DNA from: Streptomyces adustus
GTDB lineage: Bacteria > Actinomycetota > Actinomycetes > Streptomycetales > Streptomycetaceae
Length of the DNA stretch: 35,092 nucleotides
Assembly (NCBI RefSeq): GCF_009377175.1
Contig: NZ_VJZD01000083.1
Coordinates: forward strand, 1-35,092
Direction of reading: 5' to 3'
Made by a program: the position numbers and the translations under genes. The notes under the pieces were generated by a model. The model was not told the DNA's origin, ran no database searches, and saw nothing but the letters and a program-made list of their open reading frames with translations. Positions 17,251 to 24,736 of this stretch are shown piece after piece (the stretch's first letter is position 1; the number at the start of each line of letters is the position of its first letter).

Positions 17251-17269
17251 ACCGGCCCCGCGGGCCGGT
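17251..17269 (+). terminator. Terminator after the 44-residue gene
   Basis: ACCGGCCC-CGC-GGGCCGGT is a perfect 8-bp stem with a 3-nt loop beginning 5 bp after the stop codon. It would also act on the convergent GNAT transcript. Confidence 0.7.
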
Positions 17270-17311
17270 CGGCGCGGTCGGCGCAGTCGGCACGGTCAGC
17301 GCAGTCGCTTG
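17267..17311. repeat. 9-bp tandem repeat at the 3' end of the GNAT gene
   Basis: Five degenerate 9-bp units (GGTCGGCGC, GGTCGGCGC, AGTCGGCAC, GGTCAGCGC, AGTCGCTTG) run from the terminator into the stop codon of the minus-strand GNAT gene. The first two are identical and the rest drift, suggesting slippage. Confidence 0.6.
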
Positions 17312-17766
17312 CGGTAGTGGACACGGTCGTAGGGCCCGTCGACGCGGCGTTCCACGACCTCGTACCCGTACTTCGGGTAGATCTCCCGGTTCTCCCACAT
17401 CAGCGCGTTCGTGTAGAGCCTGACCTCGGGCAGGCCCAGCTCACGCGCGCGTGCGTCCACGAACTCCAGCAGCCGCCGCCCCACCCCGCCGCCCTGCGCG
17501 TCGGGGTGGACGGCGATGCTGTCGAGGAACAGATGGTCCTCGTGCGTCTCCAGCACGACGAGGCCGGTCACCTCGGCGGTCCCGGGGCCGACGGTGACGA
17601 ACACCCGGCCCGCGGCCACGTTCGCCGCGTGGTCCGCCTCCATCGGCTGCGGCACCACACCGATCCGCTCGATGTAGCGGTGGTAGGCCGCGTCGGTCAC
17701 GGCCCGCACGGCCGGTACGTCGGCGGCCACGGCAGGCCTGATCCCCTCGTGCGTCATGCCGTGCAC
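17296..17766 (-). CDS. GNAT family N-acetyltransferase
   Basis: 156 aa single GNAT domain. Motif A is DSIAVHPDAQGGGVGRRLLEFVDARARE, giving the Q-x-x-G-x-G/A acetyl-CoA loop; motif B includes LYTNALMWENREIYPKYGYEVVERR. It acetylates an unknown small molecule or amine. GTG 17766 has AGGTAGG 4 nt upstream; ATG 17757 three codons later is also possible. It converges on the 44-residue gene. Confidence 0.9.
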   Translation of the reverse strand: MHGMTHEGIRPAVAADVPAVRAVTDAAYHRYIERIGVVPQPMEADHAANVAAGRVFVTVGPGTAEVTGLVVLETHEDHLFLDSIAVHPDAQGGGVGRRLLEFVDARARELGLPEVRLYTNALMWENREIYPKYGYEVVERRVDGPYDRVHYRKRLR

Positions 17767-17924
17767 GGTACCTACCTGATCCCAGCCTGAGCACTCCCTT
17801 AAGACGAACCTAAGGATCTCCGTCGATCGCCCTCAGCAGGCGATTCCACGGCTTTCCGGGGCTAACTTGCTGATCACCCCACGGGATCCAGCCCGCCCGA
17901 AGGACCGTTTCGAGGAGTTCCCCC

Positions 17925-19004
17925 ATGCCTGCTCGCCGCAAGCTCGCCGTCGCCGCCGCGCTGGGCACGGCCCCGCTCGCCCTGACCGCCCTCGCGGCCG
18001 CCCCCGCGTCCGCGCACGGCTCGATGGGCGACCCGGTCAGCCGGGTCGCGCAGTGCTACGCGGAGGGCCCCGAGAGCCCGAAGTCGGACGCCTGCAAGGC
18101 GGCGGTCGCGGCCGGCGGCACCCAGGCGCTCTACGACTGGAACGGCATCCGGATCGGCGACGCGAACGGGCAGCACCAGGCGCTCATCCCGGACGGCAGG
18201 CTGTGCAGCGCGAACAACGACGAGTTCAAGGGCCTGGACCTGCCCCGCGCCGACTGGCCGGCGACCGCCGTGCACAGCGGCTCGTACACCTTCAAGTACC
18301 GCGTGACCGCCCCGCACAAGGGCACCTTCAAGGTGTACCTCACCAAGGCCGGCTACGACCCCGCCAAGCCGCTGGCCTGGTCCGACCTGGACCTGGAGCA
18401 CCCGGTGGCGACGGCCACGGACCCGGTCGCCACGGGCGGCTTCTACACGTTCTCCGGCACCCTCCCCGAGCGTGCGGGCAAGCAGCTGCTGTACGCGGTC
18501 TGGCAGCGCTCGGACAGCCCGGAGGCGTTCTACTCCTGCTCCGACGTCGCCTTCGGCGGCGGCTCGGCCGGAACCGGTGGCTCGACGGGCGGCAGCGGCT
18601 CGACGGGCAGCGGTTCCGTCGCGGCCCCGGCCGCCTCCGCGCCCTCCGAGCGGCAGATCGAGGCCGGTGCCGACAAGTCGACGATCGAGCACCACGGCCA
18701 CGGGGACGACGACGCCCGTACGTCCGCGGAGCCCACCACCGGGGCGAGCGCCGAGGCGACCACGGAGGCCACCGCCGACGCGGCCACGGAGACAGCCACC
18801 GAAGCGGCGGCACCGGCCTCGCCGACGGCGGCGGCCGACGACCCGAAGGCCGCCGTCGTCGGCGAGAACCTGGCCGAGACCGGCGGTGACCCCCGTACCC
18901 CGTACTTCGCGGTCGGCGGCGCGGCGGCGCTGGCGCTGGGCGCGGCCGCGCTGTTCGCCTCGGTGCGACGGCGTGCGGTGAGCGGTGGCCGGCACGGCCG
19001 CTGA
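17925..19004 (+). CDS. Cell-wall anchored AA10 lytic polysaccharide monooxygenase
   Basis: 359 aa copper enzyme that oxidatively cleaves chitin or cellulose. The signal peptide ends ASA, exposing His31 as mature residue 1 (HGSMGDPVSR); His131 in APHKGTFKVYLTK completes the histidine brace, and EAFYSCSDVAF holds the axial aromatic. After the ~175-residue catalytic domain comes a Gly/Ser linker and an Ala/Thr/Glu-rich wall-spanning stretch. The C-terminus is a sorting signal: LAETG, a hydrophobic helix (YFAVGGAAALALGAAALF) and RRR, the LAxTG form used by class E sortases on Streptomyces chaplins. It resembles, as I recall, the wall-acting LpmP of S. coelicolor. GAGGAG lies 8 nt before ATG. A wall location implies remodelling of self glycans or hyphal-tip polymers rather than free chitin degradation. 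Confidence 0.92.
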   Translation: MPARRKLAVAAALGTAPLALTALAAAPASAHGSMGDPVSRVAQCYAEGPESPKSDACKAAVAAGGTQALYDWNGIRIGDANGQHQALIPDGRLCSANNDEFKGLDLPRADWPATAVHSGSYTFKYRVTAPHKGTFKVYLTKAGYDPAKPLAWSDLDLEHPVATATDPVATGGFYTFSGTLPERAGKQLLYAVWQRSDSPEAFYSCSDVAFGGGSAGTGGSTGGSGSTGSGSVAAPAASAPSERQIEAGADKSTIEHHGHGDDDARTSAEPTTGASAEATTEATADAATETATEAAAPASPTAAADDPKAAVVGENLAETGGDPRTPYFAVGGAAALALGAAALFASVRRRAVSGGRHGR

Positions 19005-19012
19005 ACAGGACT

Positions 19013-19051
19013 CCGGGGCCTGACCGGCGGCTCAGGCCGGACAGGCCCCGG
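19013..19051. terminator. Bidirectional terminator between LPMO and lipase genes
   Basis: CCGGGGCCTG (19013-19022) pairs perfectly with CAGGCCCCGG (19042-19051), a 10-bp stem; the 19-nt loop can fold further through CCGG/CCGG. It is centred in the 62 bp between two convergent stop codons. Confidence 0.8.
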
Positions 19052-19066
19052 CGGAACGACCGGACG

Positions 19067-19969
19067 TCAGCTGAGGACCGACGCGCAGGTGGTGGGGCTG
19101 GCGTGGGCCGGGTCGAGGGCGTTCGCCACCTCGTGGAAGGCGATCCGGTCGGTCACGCCGAGCAGCGCGTGTTCCGAGAGGTCGAGCGAACACAGGTCCT
19201 GGATCAGCACGTTCTTCACGTCGGACCCGCTCAGGAACTGGCTCTGGTACGGGGTGACGACCTCGTCGTACTTGCTGGCGATGACCGTGTAGTGGACGCC
19301 GGGCACGGTGTCGCCGCCCTGGTTGAGCTTGGTCATGAAGTCGGACCCGACGACCTGCTGGGCGAGCGCGGGGGTGGCCAGGTTGAGCACGTCCTCGGCA
19401 CCGGGGAAGTACGGCAGCAGCTTGGTGAGCCCGCCGAGGGTGGTGCCGTGGCTGTTGGGCGCGATGCCGACGAGGGCGTTCACCTTGGCGGCGCCGCCGA
19501 GGAACTTCAGGTAGTAGCGGGGCATCATGCCGCCCTGCGAGTGGCCGACGAGGTCGGCCTTGGCGGTGCCGGTCGCGGCGAGCACCTTGTCGACGAAGGC
19601 GGACAGCTGCTCGGCCGACTTGTCGATGGGGCCGAGCCCGTAGATGAGGGGGACGCCGGCCAGCTGGCCGTAGTCGAAGGAGAAGACGCAGTAGTCGCGG
19701 CTCTCCAGGTAGGGGGCGAGGGACAGCCAGTTGTCGACGGAGTTGGCGAAGGTGCCGTGGACCAGGATCACCGGGCGGGGGTGGGCGGCGGACGGCTTGC
19801 AGGAGTAGTCGTTCCAGCCGTGGCTGGGAGCCGAGCTCGTGGCGGCGGACACACGGGCGGTGGTCGCGTGAACGGGGGACGCGTGGGCGGCGGTGGCGGG
19901 GACGGCGGCGACCGCGGCGGTCATCAGCAGCGCGGCAAGCGGTCTGAGCACTCGCTTCCAGGGCAGCAT
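19067..19969 (-). CDS. Secreted triacylglycerol lipase (alpha/beta hydrolase)
   Basis: 300 aa. Sec signal peptide with cleavage near AHA (residue 30). PVILVHGTFAN forms the oxyanion region, and LVGHSQGGMMPRYYLK carries the nucleophile Ser144 in GxSxG. An acid near the VIASKYDEVV strand and a C-terminal His (FHEVANAL or SEHALLG) would complete the triad. Paired cysteines fit extracellular disulfides. It belongs to the Streptomyces LipA/class 2 lipase group that hydrolyses long-chain triglycerides. AAGGAG lies 8 nt before ATG 19969. Two copies of a TTAC-type inverted repeat and another palindrome lie upstream, so it is probably regulated. The MarR gene is upstream on the same strand but 173 bp away. 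Confidence 0.92.
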   Translation of the reverse strand: MLPWKRVLRPLAALLMTAAVAAVPATAAHASPVHATTARVSAATSSAPSHGWNDYSCKPSAAHPRPVILVHGTFANSVDNWLSLAPYLESRDYCVFSFDYGQLAGVPLIYGLGPIDKSAEQLSAFVDKVLAATGTAKADLVGHSQGGMMPRYYLKFLGGAAKVNALVGIAPNSHGTTLGGLTKLLPYFPGAEDVLNLATPALAQQVVGSDFMTKLNQGGDTVPGVHYTVIASKYDEVVTPYQSQFLSGSDVKNVLIQDLCSLDLSEHALLGVTDRIAFHEVANALDPAHASPTTCASVLS

Positions 19970-20053
19970 CGGGTGATCTCCTTGCGGCTCATGGGGGGTA
20001 CGACGGCATTACGCCCTGTGATCCGGATCACGGGATGCTGTTCATCCGTCAAG

Positions 20054-20094
20054 TTACGGGCGAGTAGCCCCGATGTGAAGTTACGCGTCAGTAA
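20054..20094. promoter_or_regulatory. Two operator-like TTAC-N6-GTAR repeats upstream of the lipase
   Basis: TTACGGGCGAGTAG (20054-20067) and TTACGCGTCAGTAA (20081-20094) share the form AAG-TTACG...AGTAR and are spaced 27 bp start to start. The second is a perfect TTAC-N6-GTAA inverted repeat. They lie 85-125 bp before the lipase start. Binding factor unknown; a lipase- or fatty-acid-responsive regulator is plausible. Confidence 0.5.
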
Positions 20095-20101
20095 AAAGTT
20101 C

Positions 20102-20115
20102 CCAGTGGTCACTGG
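20102..20115. promoter_or_regulatory. Palindrome CCAGTG-N2-CACTGG
   Basis: A 6-bp perfect inverted repeat with a 2-bp centre, between the MarR stop and the lipase promoter region. It could be a second operator or a short 3' hairpin of the MarR transcript. Confidence 0.35.
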
Positions 20116-20142
20116 CAGGGTTCGGGCGCAACGGACGAAGCG

Positions 20143-20586
20143 TCACCAGGAAGGCCTGAGCGGGCCGTAGGGTGCGATACGCGCCAAGTGATCGCGCAGA
20201 ACGCCCACTTCACTCTCGCCCAGCACCCCGGCCCACCCCTGCACGATCTCGGCGATCGCCTCCTCCGCCGCCCGGGTGCAGGCCCAGCCGCGCTCGGTCA
20301 GCACGACGAGCCGGGCCCGCGCGTCCTCGGGATGCGGCCGCCGCTCGGCGTACCCCTTGCGCACGATCTCGTCGACGAGCTGACTGGCGGCCTGCTTCGT
20401 CACCCCGAGGTGGACGGCCAGATCGGTGACCGTCGCACCGTCCGGCGCGAGCCGGGCGAAGGCGAAGCCGTATGCGGGCCGCCCCTCGAACCCACGGGCG
20501 ACGACACCGTCGTTGACGCGTCTGGTCAGGTCACCCGCGGCGGCGAGCAGGGCGGCGGCCAGGGCGAGGGCTTCGGAGTTCTGCAC
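20143..20586 (-). CDS. MarR-family transcriptional regulator
   Basis: 147 aa, a compact dimeric winged-helix regulator. The DNA-binding part is AFARLAPDGATVTDLAVHLGVTKQAASQLVDEIVRKGYAERRPHPEDARARLVVLTERG, with the recognition helix (VTKQAASQLV) and the D-x-R-A/x-R wing intact. Start is GTG 20586. It diverges from a cupin gene across 159 bp filled with copies of CTTGAC, two of them arranged as perfect inverted repeats as expected for a MarR operator. Autoregulation and control of the cupin gene are therefore the simplest reading. Ligand unknown. Confidence 0.92.
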   Translation of the reverse strand: MQNSEALALAAALLAAAGDLTRRVNDGVVARGFEGRPAYGFAFARLAPDGATVTDLAVHLGVTKQAASQLVDEIVRKGYAERRPHPEDARARLVVLTERGWACTRAAEEAIAEIVQGWAGVLGESEVGVLRDHLARIAPYGPLRPSW

Positions 20587-20624
20587 GGTGGCATTGAAAC
20601 ACCCTCGACGAACCGGTCAATCCC

Positions 20625-20724
20625 CTTGACTAGTTGGTCAAGCTCCTTGACCATATAGTCAAGCGACTTGACCATTTGCCTTGACCATTCGTCTTGACCA
20701 TTTGTCTCGACCGTCCGTCGGGAC
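20625..20724. promoter_or_regulatory. Operator array between MarR and cupin genes
   Basis: Two CTTGAC-N6-GTCAAG palindromes lie at 20625-20642 and 20646-20663, exactly 21 bp apart. A third CTTGAC starts 21 bp later at 20667, and from there the box recurs every 13 bp (20667, 20680, 20693, then CTCGAC 20706 and CGGGAC 20719) with a unit like CTTGACCATTTGT. The repeats run to the cupin ribosome binding site. TATAGT (20654-20659) inside the second palindrome is a good plus-strand -10, so occupancy would block it. Confidence 0.75.
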
Positions 20725-20745
20725 CGTTCGTCGAGGAGGCACCCC

Positions 20746-21120
20746 ATGCCCGTCATCCGTCCGTCCGACGCCGTCACCCACGAACTGCACGGCGCCCGGT
20801 TCGTCTCGTACGCCGGCTCCCACACCGGCAGCAAGCAGCTGTGCGCCTGGCGGGGCGAGATCCCGCCGGGTACCAGGGCGCCCGCGCACACCGTCGACCG
20901 GGAGGAGATCCTCCATCTGCTCGACGGCGAGCTCGTGGTCACGCTGGATGGCCGCACCGACCGCGTCACCGCCGGCGACACCCTGATCATCAACCCCGGC
21001 GCGACCCTCACCGTCGAGAACCACTCCGACCGGACCGCGGTCTCCTGGGTCACCACCACCATCGGGCTGGAGGCGGAACTGGCCGACGGCACCCGGATCG
21101 CCCCGCCGTGGGCCCGGTGA
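20746..21120 (+). CDS. Small cupin-domain protein
   Basis: 124 aa single cupin barrel. The metal-binding motif 1 is G(5)H-like, PGTRAPAHTVDREEILHLLDGEL, and motif 2 is AGDTLIINPGATLTVENHSD. The histidine and glutamate in the first motif and the histidine in the second are in the expected places, so metal binding is likely; whether it is an enzyme or a sensor is open. A strong GAGGAGG lies 8 nt before ATG 20746. It diverges from the MarR gene and is its probable target, perhaps handling the compound sensed by the repressor. Confidence 0.88.
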   Translation: MPVIRPSDAVTHELHGARFVSYAGSHTGSKQLCAWRGEIPPGTRAPAHTVDREEILHLLDGELVVTLDGRTDRVTAGDTLIINPGATLTVENHSDRTAVSWVTTTIGLEAELADGTRIAPPWAR

Positions 21121-21123
21121 CCG

Positions 21124-21170
21124 TCGGCCATCGGCCATCGGCCATCGGCCATCGGCCATCGGCCATCGGC
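21124..21170. repeat. 7-bp microsatellite (TCGGCCA) x6.7
   Basis: Six perfect copies of TCGGCCA plus five bases of a seventh fill the 59 bp between the cupin stop and the dnaE2 stop. The 7-bp period is out of coding frame and prone to slippage. The copies can also self-pair through TGGCCA-type palindromes. Confidence 0.95.
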
Positions 21171-21179
21171 AGGGGATGA

Positions 21180-24100
21180 TCAACCCGCGCTCCCCGGGCT
21201 CTGGTGCCACAACTTCCTTCCACCCGCCGGGCCTTCGCCCGCGGGACGCAGGTCGGCCCAGGGGTGCAGCTCGTAGCCCGTGGACATGCGGATCGTCCGG
21301 TCCGCCCCCGGCTCCACCGTCGCGTCCGTCCTTGCCGCCCCCCGCTCCTGCGGGACCGCGGGCGCGGCCAGCCGGGCCGCCACCCGGTCGAGGCCGCCGT
21401 CGGCGCGCAGTTCCACCAGTTCGGCGAGGTTCCAGGCGGCGGCGCCCACCACGCTGAGACTGCGCGGGCCGCGCCGCTGCACCACCCCGCGCACCAGCAG
21501 CAGCCACGAGTGGAAGACCGTGTGGGCGCAGGCGTCGTGGGAGTCGTCGAAGAAGGCGAGGTCGACCAGACCCGTGCCGTCGTCCAGGGTGGAGAAGATG
21601 ACCCGCTTGCCGGACCGGATCGGCGGGGTCTGGGTGGCCGCCTTGGCGCCGGCGACCAGCACCGTCTCTCCGTGCCGCGCCTCGCGCAGCCGGCGCGCCG
21701 ACACCACGCCCAGCTCGTCCAGGAACGCGCGGTGGTCGTCCATCAGGTTGCGCGAGACGTCCATGGACAGCACGCCCAGCTCGGCGCTGAGGCGCTCGGC
21801 GTCGGAGAGGTCCGGCAGCCCGGCCGGGGCCGCCCCGCGCCCTCCGGCCGGATTCACCTCGCCCATGTCCGTCGGCAAGGAAGGGAGTTGACCACCACCC
21901 GTACCCCGTCTGCTGCGGTGCAGCTCGGTCAGATGCAGTTGCAGATCACGGCGGTTGGCACCGAACGCGTCCAACGCGCCCACCTGGGCCAGCCGTTGGG
22001 CGGTCGGCCGACTCGGACGGGACCGCTCCCAGAAGTCCGGCAGCGAGGCGTACGGCTGCCCGTCCGCGATCCGGGCCGCTTCGGCCTCACTGATGCCGTG
22101 CACGTCCGAGAGCGCCAACCGGAGTCCCCATCCCCCAGTATCAGACACCAGTTCGATTCGATGAGCGGCCGCCGACCTGTTCACGTCCAGCGACAGGATC
22201 GGCACCCCGCGCCGACGCGCGTCCGCCAGCAGCAGCCGCTTCGGATACATTCCGGGGTCGTGCGCGAGCAGCCCGGCATAGAAGGCGGCCGGGTGGTGCG
22301 CCTTCAGCCACGCCGACTGGTACGTCGGTACGGCGAACGCGACGGCGTGCGCCTTGCAGAAGCCGTAGCTGCCGAAGGCCTCGACGATCTCCCAGGTCCG
22401 CCGGATCGTTTCCGCGTCGTATCCGTTCGCCGCCGCGTGCTGCGCGAACCAGACCCGGATCCGCCCCTGCGACTCCGGGTCGGACAGCCCGCGCCGCACC
22501 CGGTCCGCCTCACCGCGCCCGCACCCGGTCAGGATGTCGACGATGTCGATGATCTGCTCGTGGAAGACGACGACCCCGTACGTCTCCTTCAGCGGCCCCT
22601 CCAGGTCCGGGTGCGGATACCGCGCCGGCGCCCGCCCGTGCCGCGCCTCGATGAACGGCCGCACCATGTCGGCGGCGACCGGGCCGGGACGGAAGAGCGA
22701 GATGTCGACGACCAGGTCGTGGAAGCCGGCCGGCTGGAGCCGCCCGACCAGGTCCCGCTGGCCCGGCGACTCGATCTGGAAGCAGCCCAGCGTCTCGGCG
22801 GAACGGATGAGCCGGTACGTCGCCGGGTCGCCCGGCGGCACGGAGTCCAGGTCGATCCGCTCCCCCGTGGCCCGCTCCACCTCCGCCACCGCGTGCGCCA
22901 TCGCCGACTGCATCCGCACCCCGAGCACATCGAGCTTGAGCAGCCCGAGGTCCTCGACGTCCTCCTTGTCGAACTGGGACATGGGCAGCCCCTCGCCGCT
23001 GGTCGGCACGACCGGCGTACGGGCGAGCAGGGAGGCGTCGGACAGGAGTACTCCGCAGGGGTGCATGGCGACCCCGCGCGGGAGGGCGTCGAGGGCCTCG
23101 ACCAGCTCCCACAGCTTCTCGTACTTCTCCCCCTCCCCCGCCAGTTGCCTGAGCTCGGGCAGCTCGGCCAGCGCCGCACGGGCGTCGCGGGCCCGGATGT
23201 GCGGGAAGGACTTGGCGATGCGGTCGATCTCGGCGGGGTCCATGGACAGGGCGGCTCCGACGTCACGGACGGCGTGCCGCACCCGGTACGTCTCCGGCAT
23301 GGCGACCGTCGCGACCCGCTCGGCGCCGAAGCGGCCGATGATCGCGCGGTAGACCTCCAGGCGGCGTGCGGACTCCACGTCGATGTCGATGTCGGGCAGC
23401 ACCGACCTGCGGGTGGACAGGAAGCGCTCCATCAGCAGCCCGTGCTCGACCGGATCGGCGTGCGCGATGCCGAGGAGGTGGTTGACCAGGGAACCCGCGC
23501 CGGAGCCGCGCGCGGCGACCCGGATGCCCATGTCCCGTACGTCGTCCACGACCTGGGCGACCGTCAGGAAGTAGGAGGCGAAGCCGTGGTGGGCGATGAT
23601 GTCCAGCTCCTGGTGCATCCGCTCCCAGTAGGCCCGCCGGGTGTCGTAGCCGCGCAGCACCATGCCGGCCGCCGCCCGGGAGGCGAGCGCCCGCTGGGCG
23701 GTGCGACGGCCGGCGCCGACGAGGTGCGCCTCGGGGAAGTGGACGGTGCCGATGCCGAGGTCGTCCTCGGGGTCGACCAGGCACGCGGCGGCGGTGGCCC
23801 GGGTCTGCTCCAGCAGCCGGTGGGCGGTGTCGCGCCGGTAGCCCGCGGCCTCGACGATCCGCTCGGCCACCGCGAGCATGGCGTCGGCGTCCTTGAGCCA
23901 GGCCTCGCCGGAGTCCAGTTCCCTGGCGGGGTCGATCGGGACCAGTCTGCGGGCGGCGTCCAGGACGTCGGCGACCGGGCCCTGGCCGGGGTCGGCGTAC
24001 CGGACGGCGTTGCTGAGCACCGGACGCACCCGCTGCTCGGCGGCGAAGCCGACCGTGCGGGCAGCCAGCCGCAACGAGCCCTCGCCGGTGCCCCGGCGGC

Positions 24101-24656
24101 CGTGCCAGACGGCCTCCAGGCGCAGGTCGTCGCCGTAGATCTCGCGCCAGGGGGCGAGCAGCCGGGCCGCGCGGTCCGGGCGCCCCGCGGCGAGTGCGCG
24201 GCCGACGTCGGAGGCGGGGCCGAGCAGCACGGTCAGACCGGCGGCGTGGCGGTCGGCCCTGGGCAGCAGCGGCGATCCCTCGCCTGCATGTGCCGCGGTG
24301 ACCAGTCGGCACAGGCCCGCCCAGCCGGTCGCGCCGTCCCGGGCCAGGAAGGTGACCCTGGGTGTCGATTCGTCGATGAAGGCACCACCGCGTACGGGGG
24401 TACGACGCCGCTCCGGCCGTACGGACTCGTCCGGCCCGGCCTCCTCGACCGCCAGGTTCACGCCGAACAACGGGCGGATGCCCGCCTTCGCGCAGGCCTT
24501 GGCGAAGCGGACTGTACCGGCGAGGGTGTCGCGGTCGGTGAGGGCGAGAGCGTCCATGCCCCGCTCGGAGGCACGCTCGGCCAGTCGCTCGGGGTGTGCC
24601 GCGCCGTAGCGCAGGGAGAACCCGGAGGCGGTGCGCAGATGCGTGAAATCCGGCAT
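21180..24656 (-). CDS. dnaE2: Error-prone DNA polymerase DnaE2 (ImuC)
   Basis: 1158-aa C-family polymerase for translesion synthesis and damage-induced mutagenesis. An N-terminal PHP domain (~1-280) is followed by the palm with catalytic aspartates in LPDIDID (Asp422/424 region) and LKLDVLG (Asp576), the helical fingers, a helix-hairpin-helix region (LALSDVHGISEAEAARIADG) and an OB fold (ETVLVAGAKAATQTPPIRSGKRVIFSTLDDGTG...). Length and sequence fit DnaE2 rather than replicative DnaE1. PHP ligands are altered: HLR for HxH (residues 6-8) and TDRD for TDHD (40-43). ATG 24656 is chosen because GGGAGGTG lies just before it and a LexA-type box covers the upstream ATG. Neither imuB nor imuA' is in the window; the cupin gene and a microsatellite follow instead. 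Confidence 0.93.
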   Translation of the reverse strand: MPDFTHLRTASGFSLRYGAAHPERLAERASERGMDALALTDRDTLAGTVRFAKACAKAGIRPLFGVNLAVEEAGPDESVRPERRRTPVRGGAFIDESTPRVTFLARDGATGWAGLCRLVTAAHAGEGSPLLPRADRHAAGLTVLLGPASDVGRALAAGRPDRAARLLAPWREIYGDDLRLEAVWHGRRGTGEGSLRLAARTVGFAAEQRVRPVLSNAVRYADPGQGPVADVLDAARRLVPIDPARELDSGEAWLKDADAMLAVAERIVEAAGYRRDTAHRLLEQTRATAAACLVDPEDDLGIGTVHFPEAHLVGAGRRTAQRALASRAAAGMVLRGYDTRRAYWERMHQELDIIAHHGFASYFLTVAQVVDDVRDMGIRVAARGSGAGSLVNHLLGIAHADPVEHGLLMERFLSTRRSVLPDIDIDVESARRLEVYRAIIGRFGAERVATVAMPETYRVRHAVRDVGAALSMDPAEIDRIAKSFPHIRARDARAALAELPELRQLAGEGEKYEKLWELVEALDALPRGVAMHPCGVLLSDASLLARTPVVPTSGEGLPMSQFDKEDVEDLGLLKLDVLGVRMQSAMAHAVAEVERATGERIDLDSVPPGDPATYRLIRSAETLGCFQIESPGQRDLVGRLQPAGFHDLVVDISLFRPGPVAADMVRPFIEARHGRAPARYPHPDLEGPLKETYGVVVFHEQIIDIVDILTGCGRGEADRVRRGLSDPESQGRIRVWFAQHAAANGYDAETIRRTWEIVEAFGSYGFCKAHAVAFAVPTYQSAWLKAHHPAAFYAGLLAHDPGMYPKRLLLADARRRGVPILSLDVNRSAAAHRIELVSDTGGWGLRLALSDVHGISEAEAARIADGQPYASLPDFWERSRPSRPTAQRLAQVGALDAFGANRRDLQLHLTELHRSRRGTGGGQLPSLPTDMGEVNPAGGRGAAPAGLPDLSDAERLSAELGVLSMDVSRNLMDDHRAFLDELGVVSARRLREARHGETVLVAGAKAATQTPPIRSGKRVIFSTLDDGTGLVDLAFFDDSHDACAHTVFHSWLLLVRGVVQRRGPRSLSVVGAAAWNLAELVELRADGGLDRVAARLAAPAVPQERGAARTDATVEPGADRTIRMSTGYELHPWADLRPAGEGPAGGRKLWHQSPGSAG

Positions 24657-24690
24657 CCGCACCTCCCGCACTCGTGAGCCCGACCAGCTC

Positions 24691-24706
24691 TCGAACATTA
24701 GTTCCC
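24691..24706. promoter_or_regulatory. LexA (SOS) box 1 of dnaE2
   Basis: TCGAACATTAGTTCCC contains the perfect core GAAC-N4-GTTC (24693-24704) of the actinobacterial LexA operator, 37 bp upstream of the dnaE2 start. SOS control of dnaE2 is well established in mycobacteria; here it is inferred from the site. Confidence 0.8.
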
Positions 24707-24736
24707 AACTGCCTCAGCACCACCATACCCCTATTT

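Noticed and set aside
20102..20115. DasR operator upstream of the lipase
   Set aside because: CCAGTGGTCACTGG lacks the central CTAGAC element of the DasR-responsive site (ACTGGTCTAGACCAGT).
20625..20724. CRISPR-like array because of regularly spaced repeats
   Set aside because: The units are 13-21 bp with no unique spacers of constant size and no cas genes; the palindromes beside a MarR gene fit operators.
21180..24656. Replicative DnaE1 polymerase
   Set aside because: The length, the degenerate PHP residues and two LexA boxes fit DnaE2; replicative dnaE is not expected under SOS boxes.
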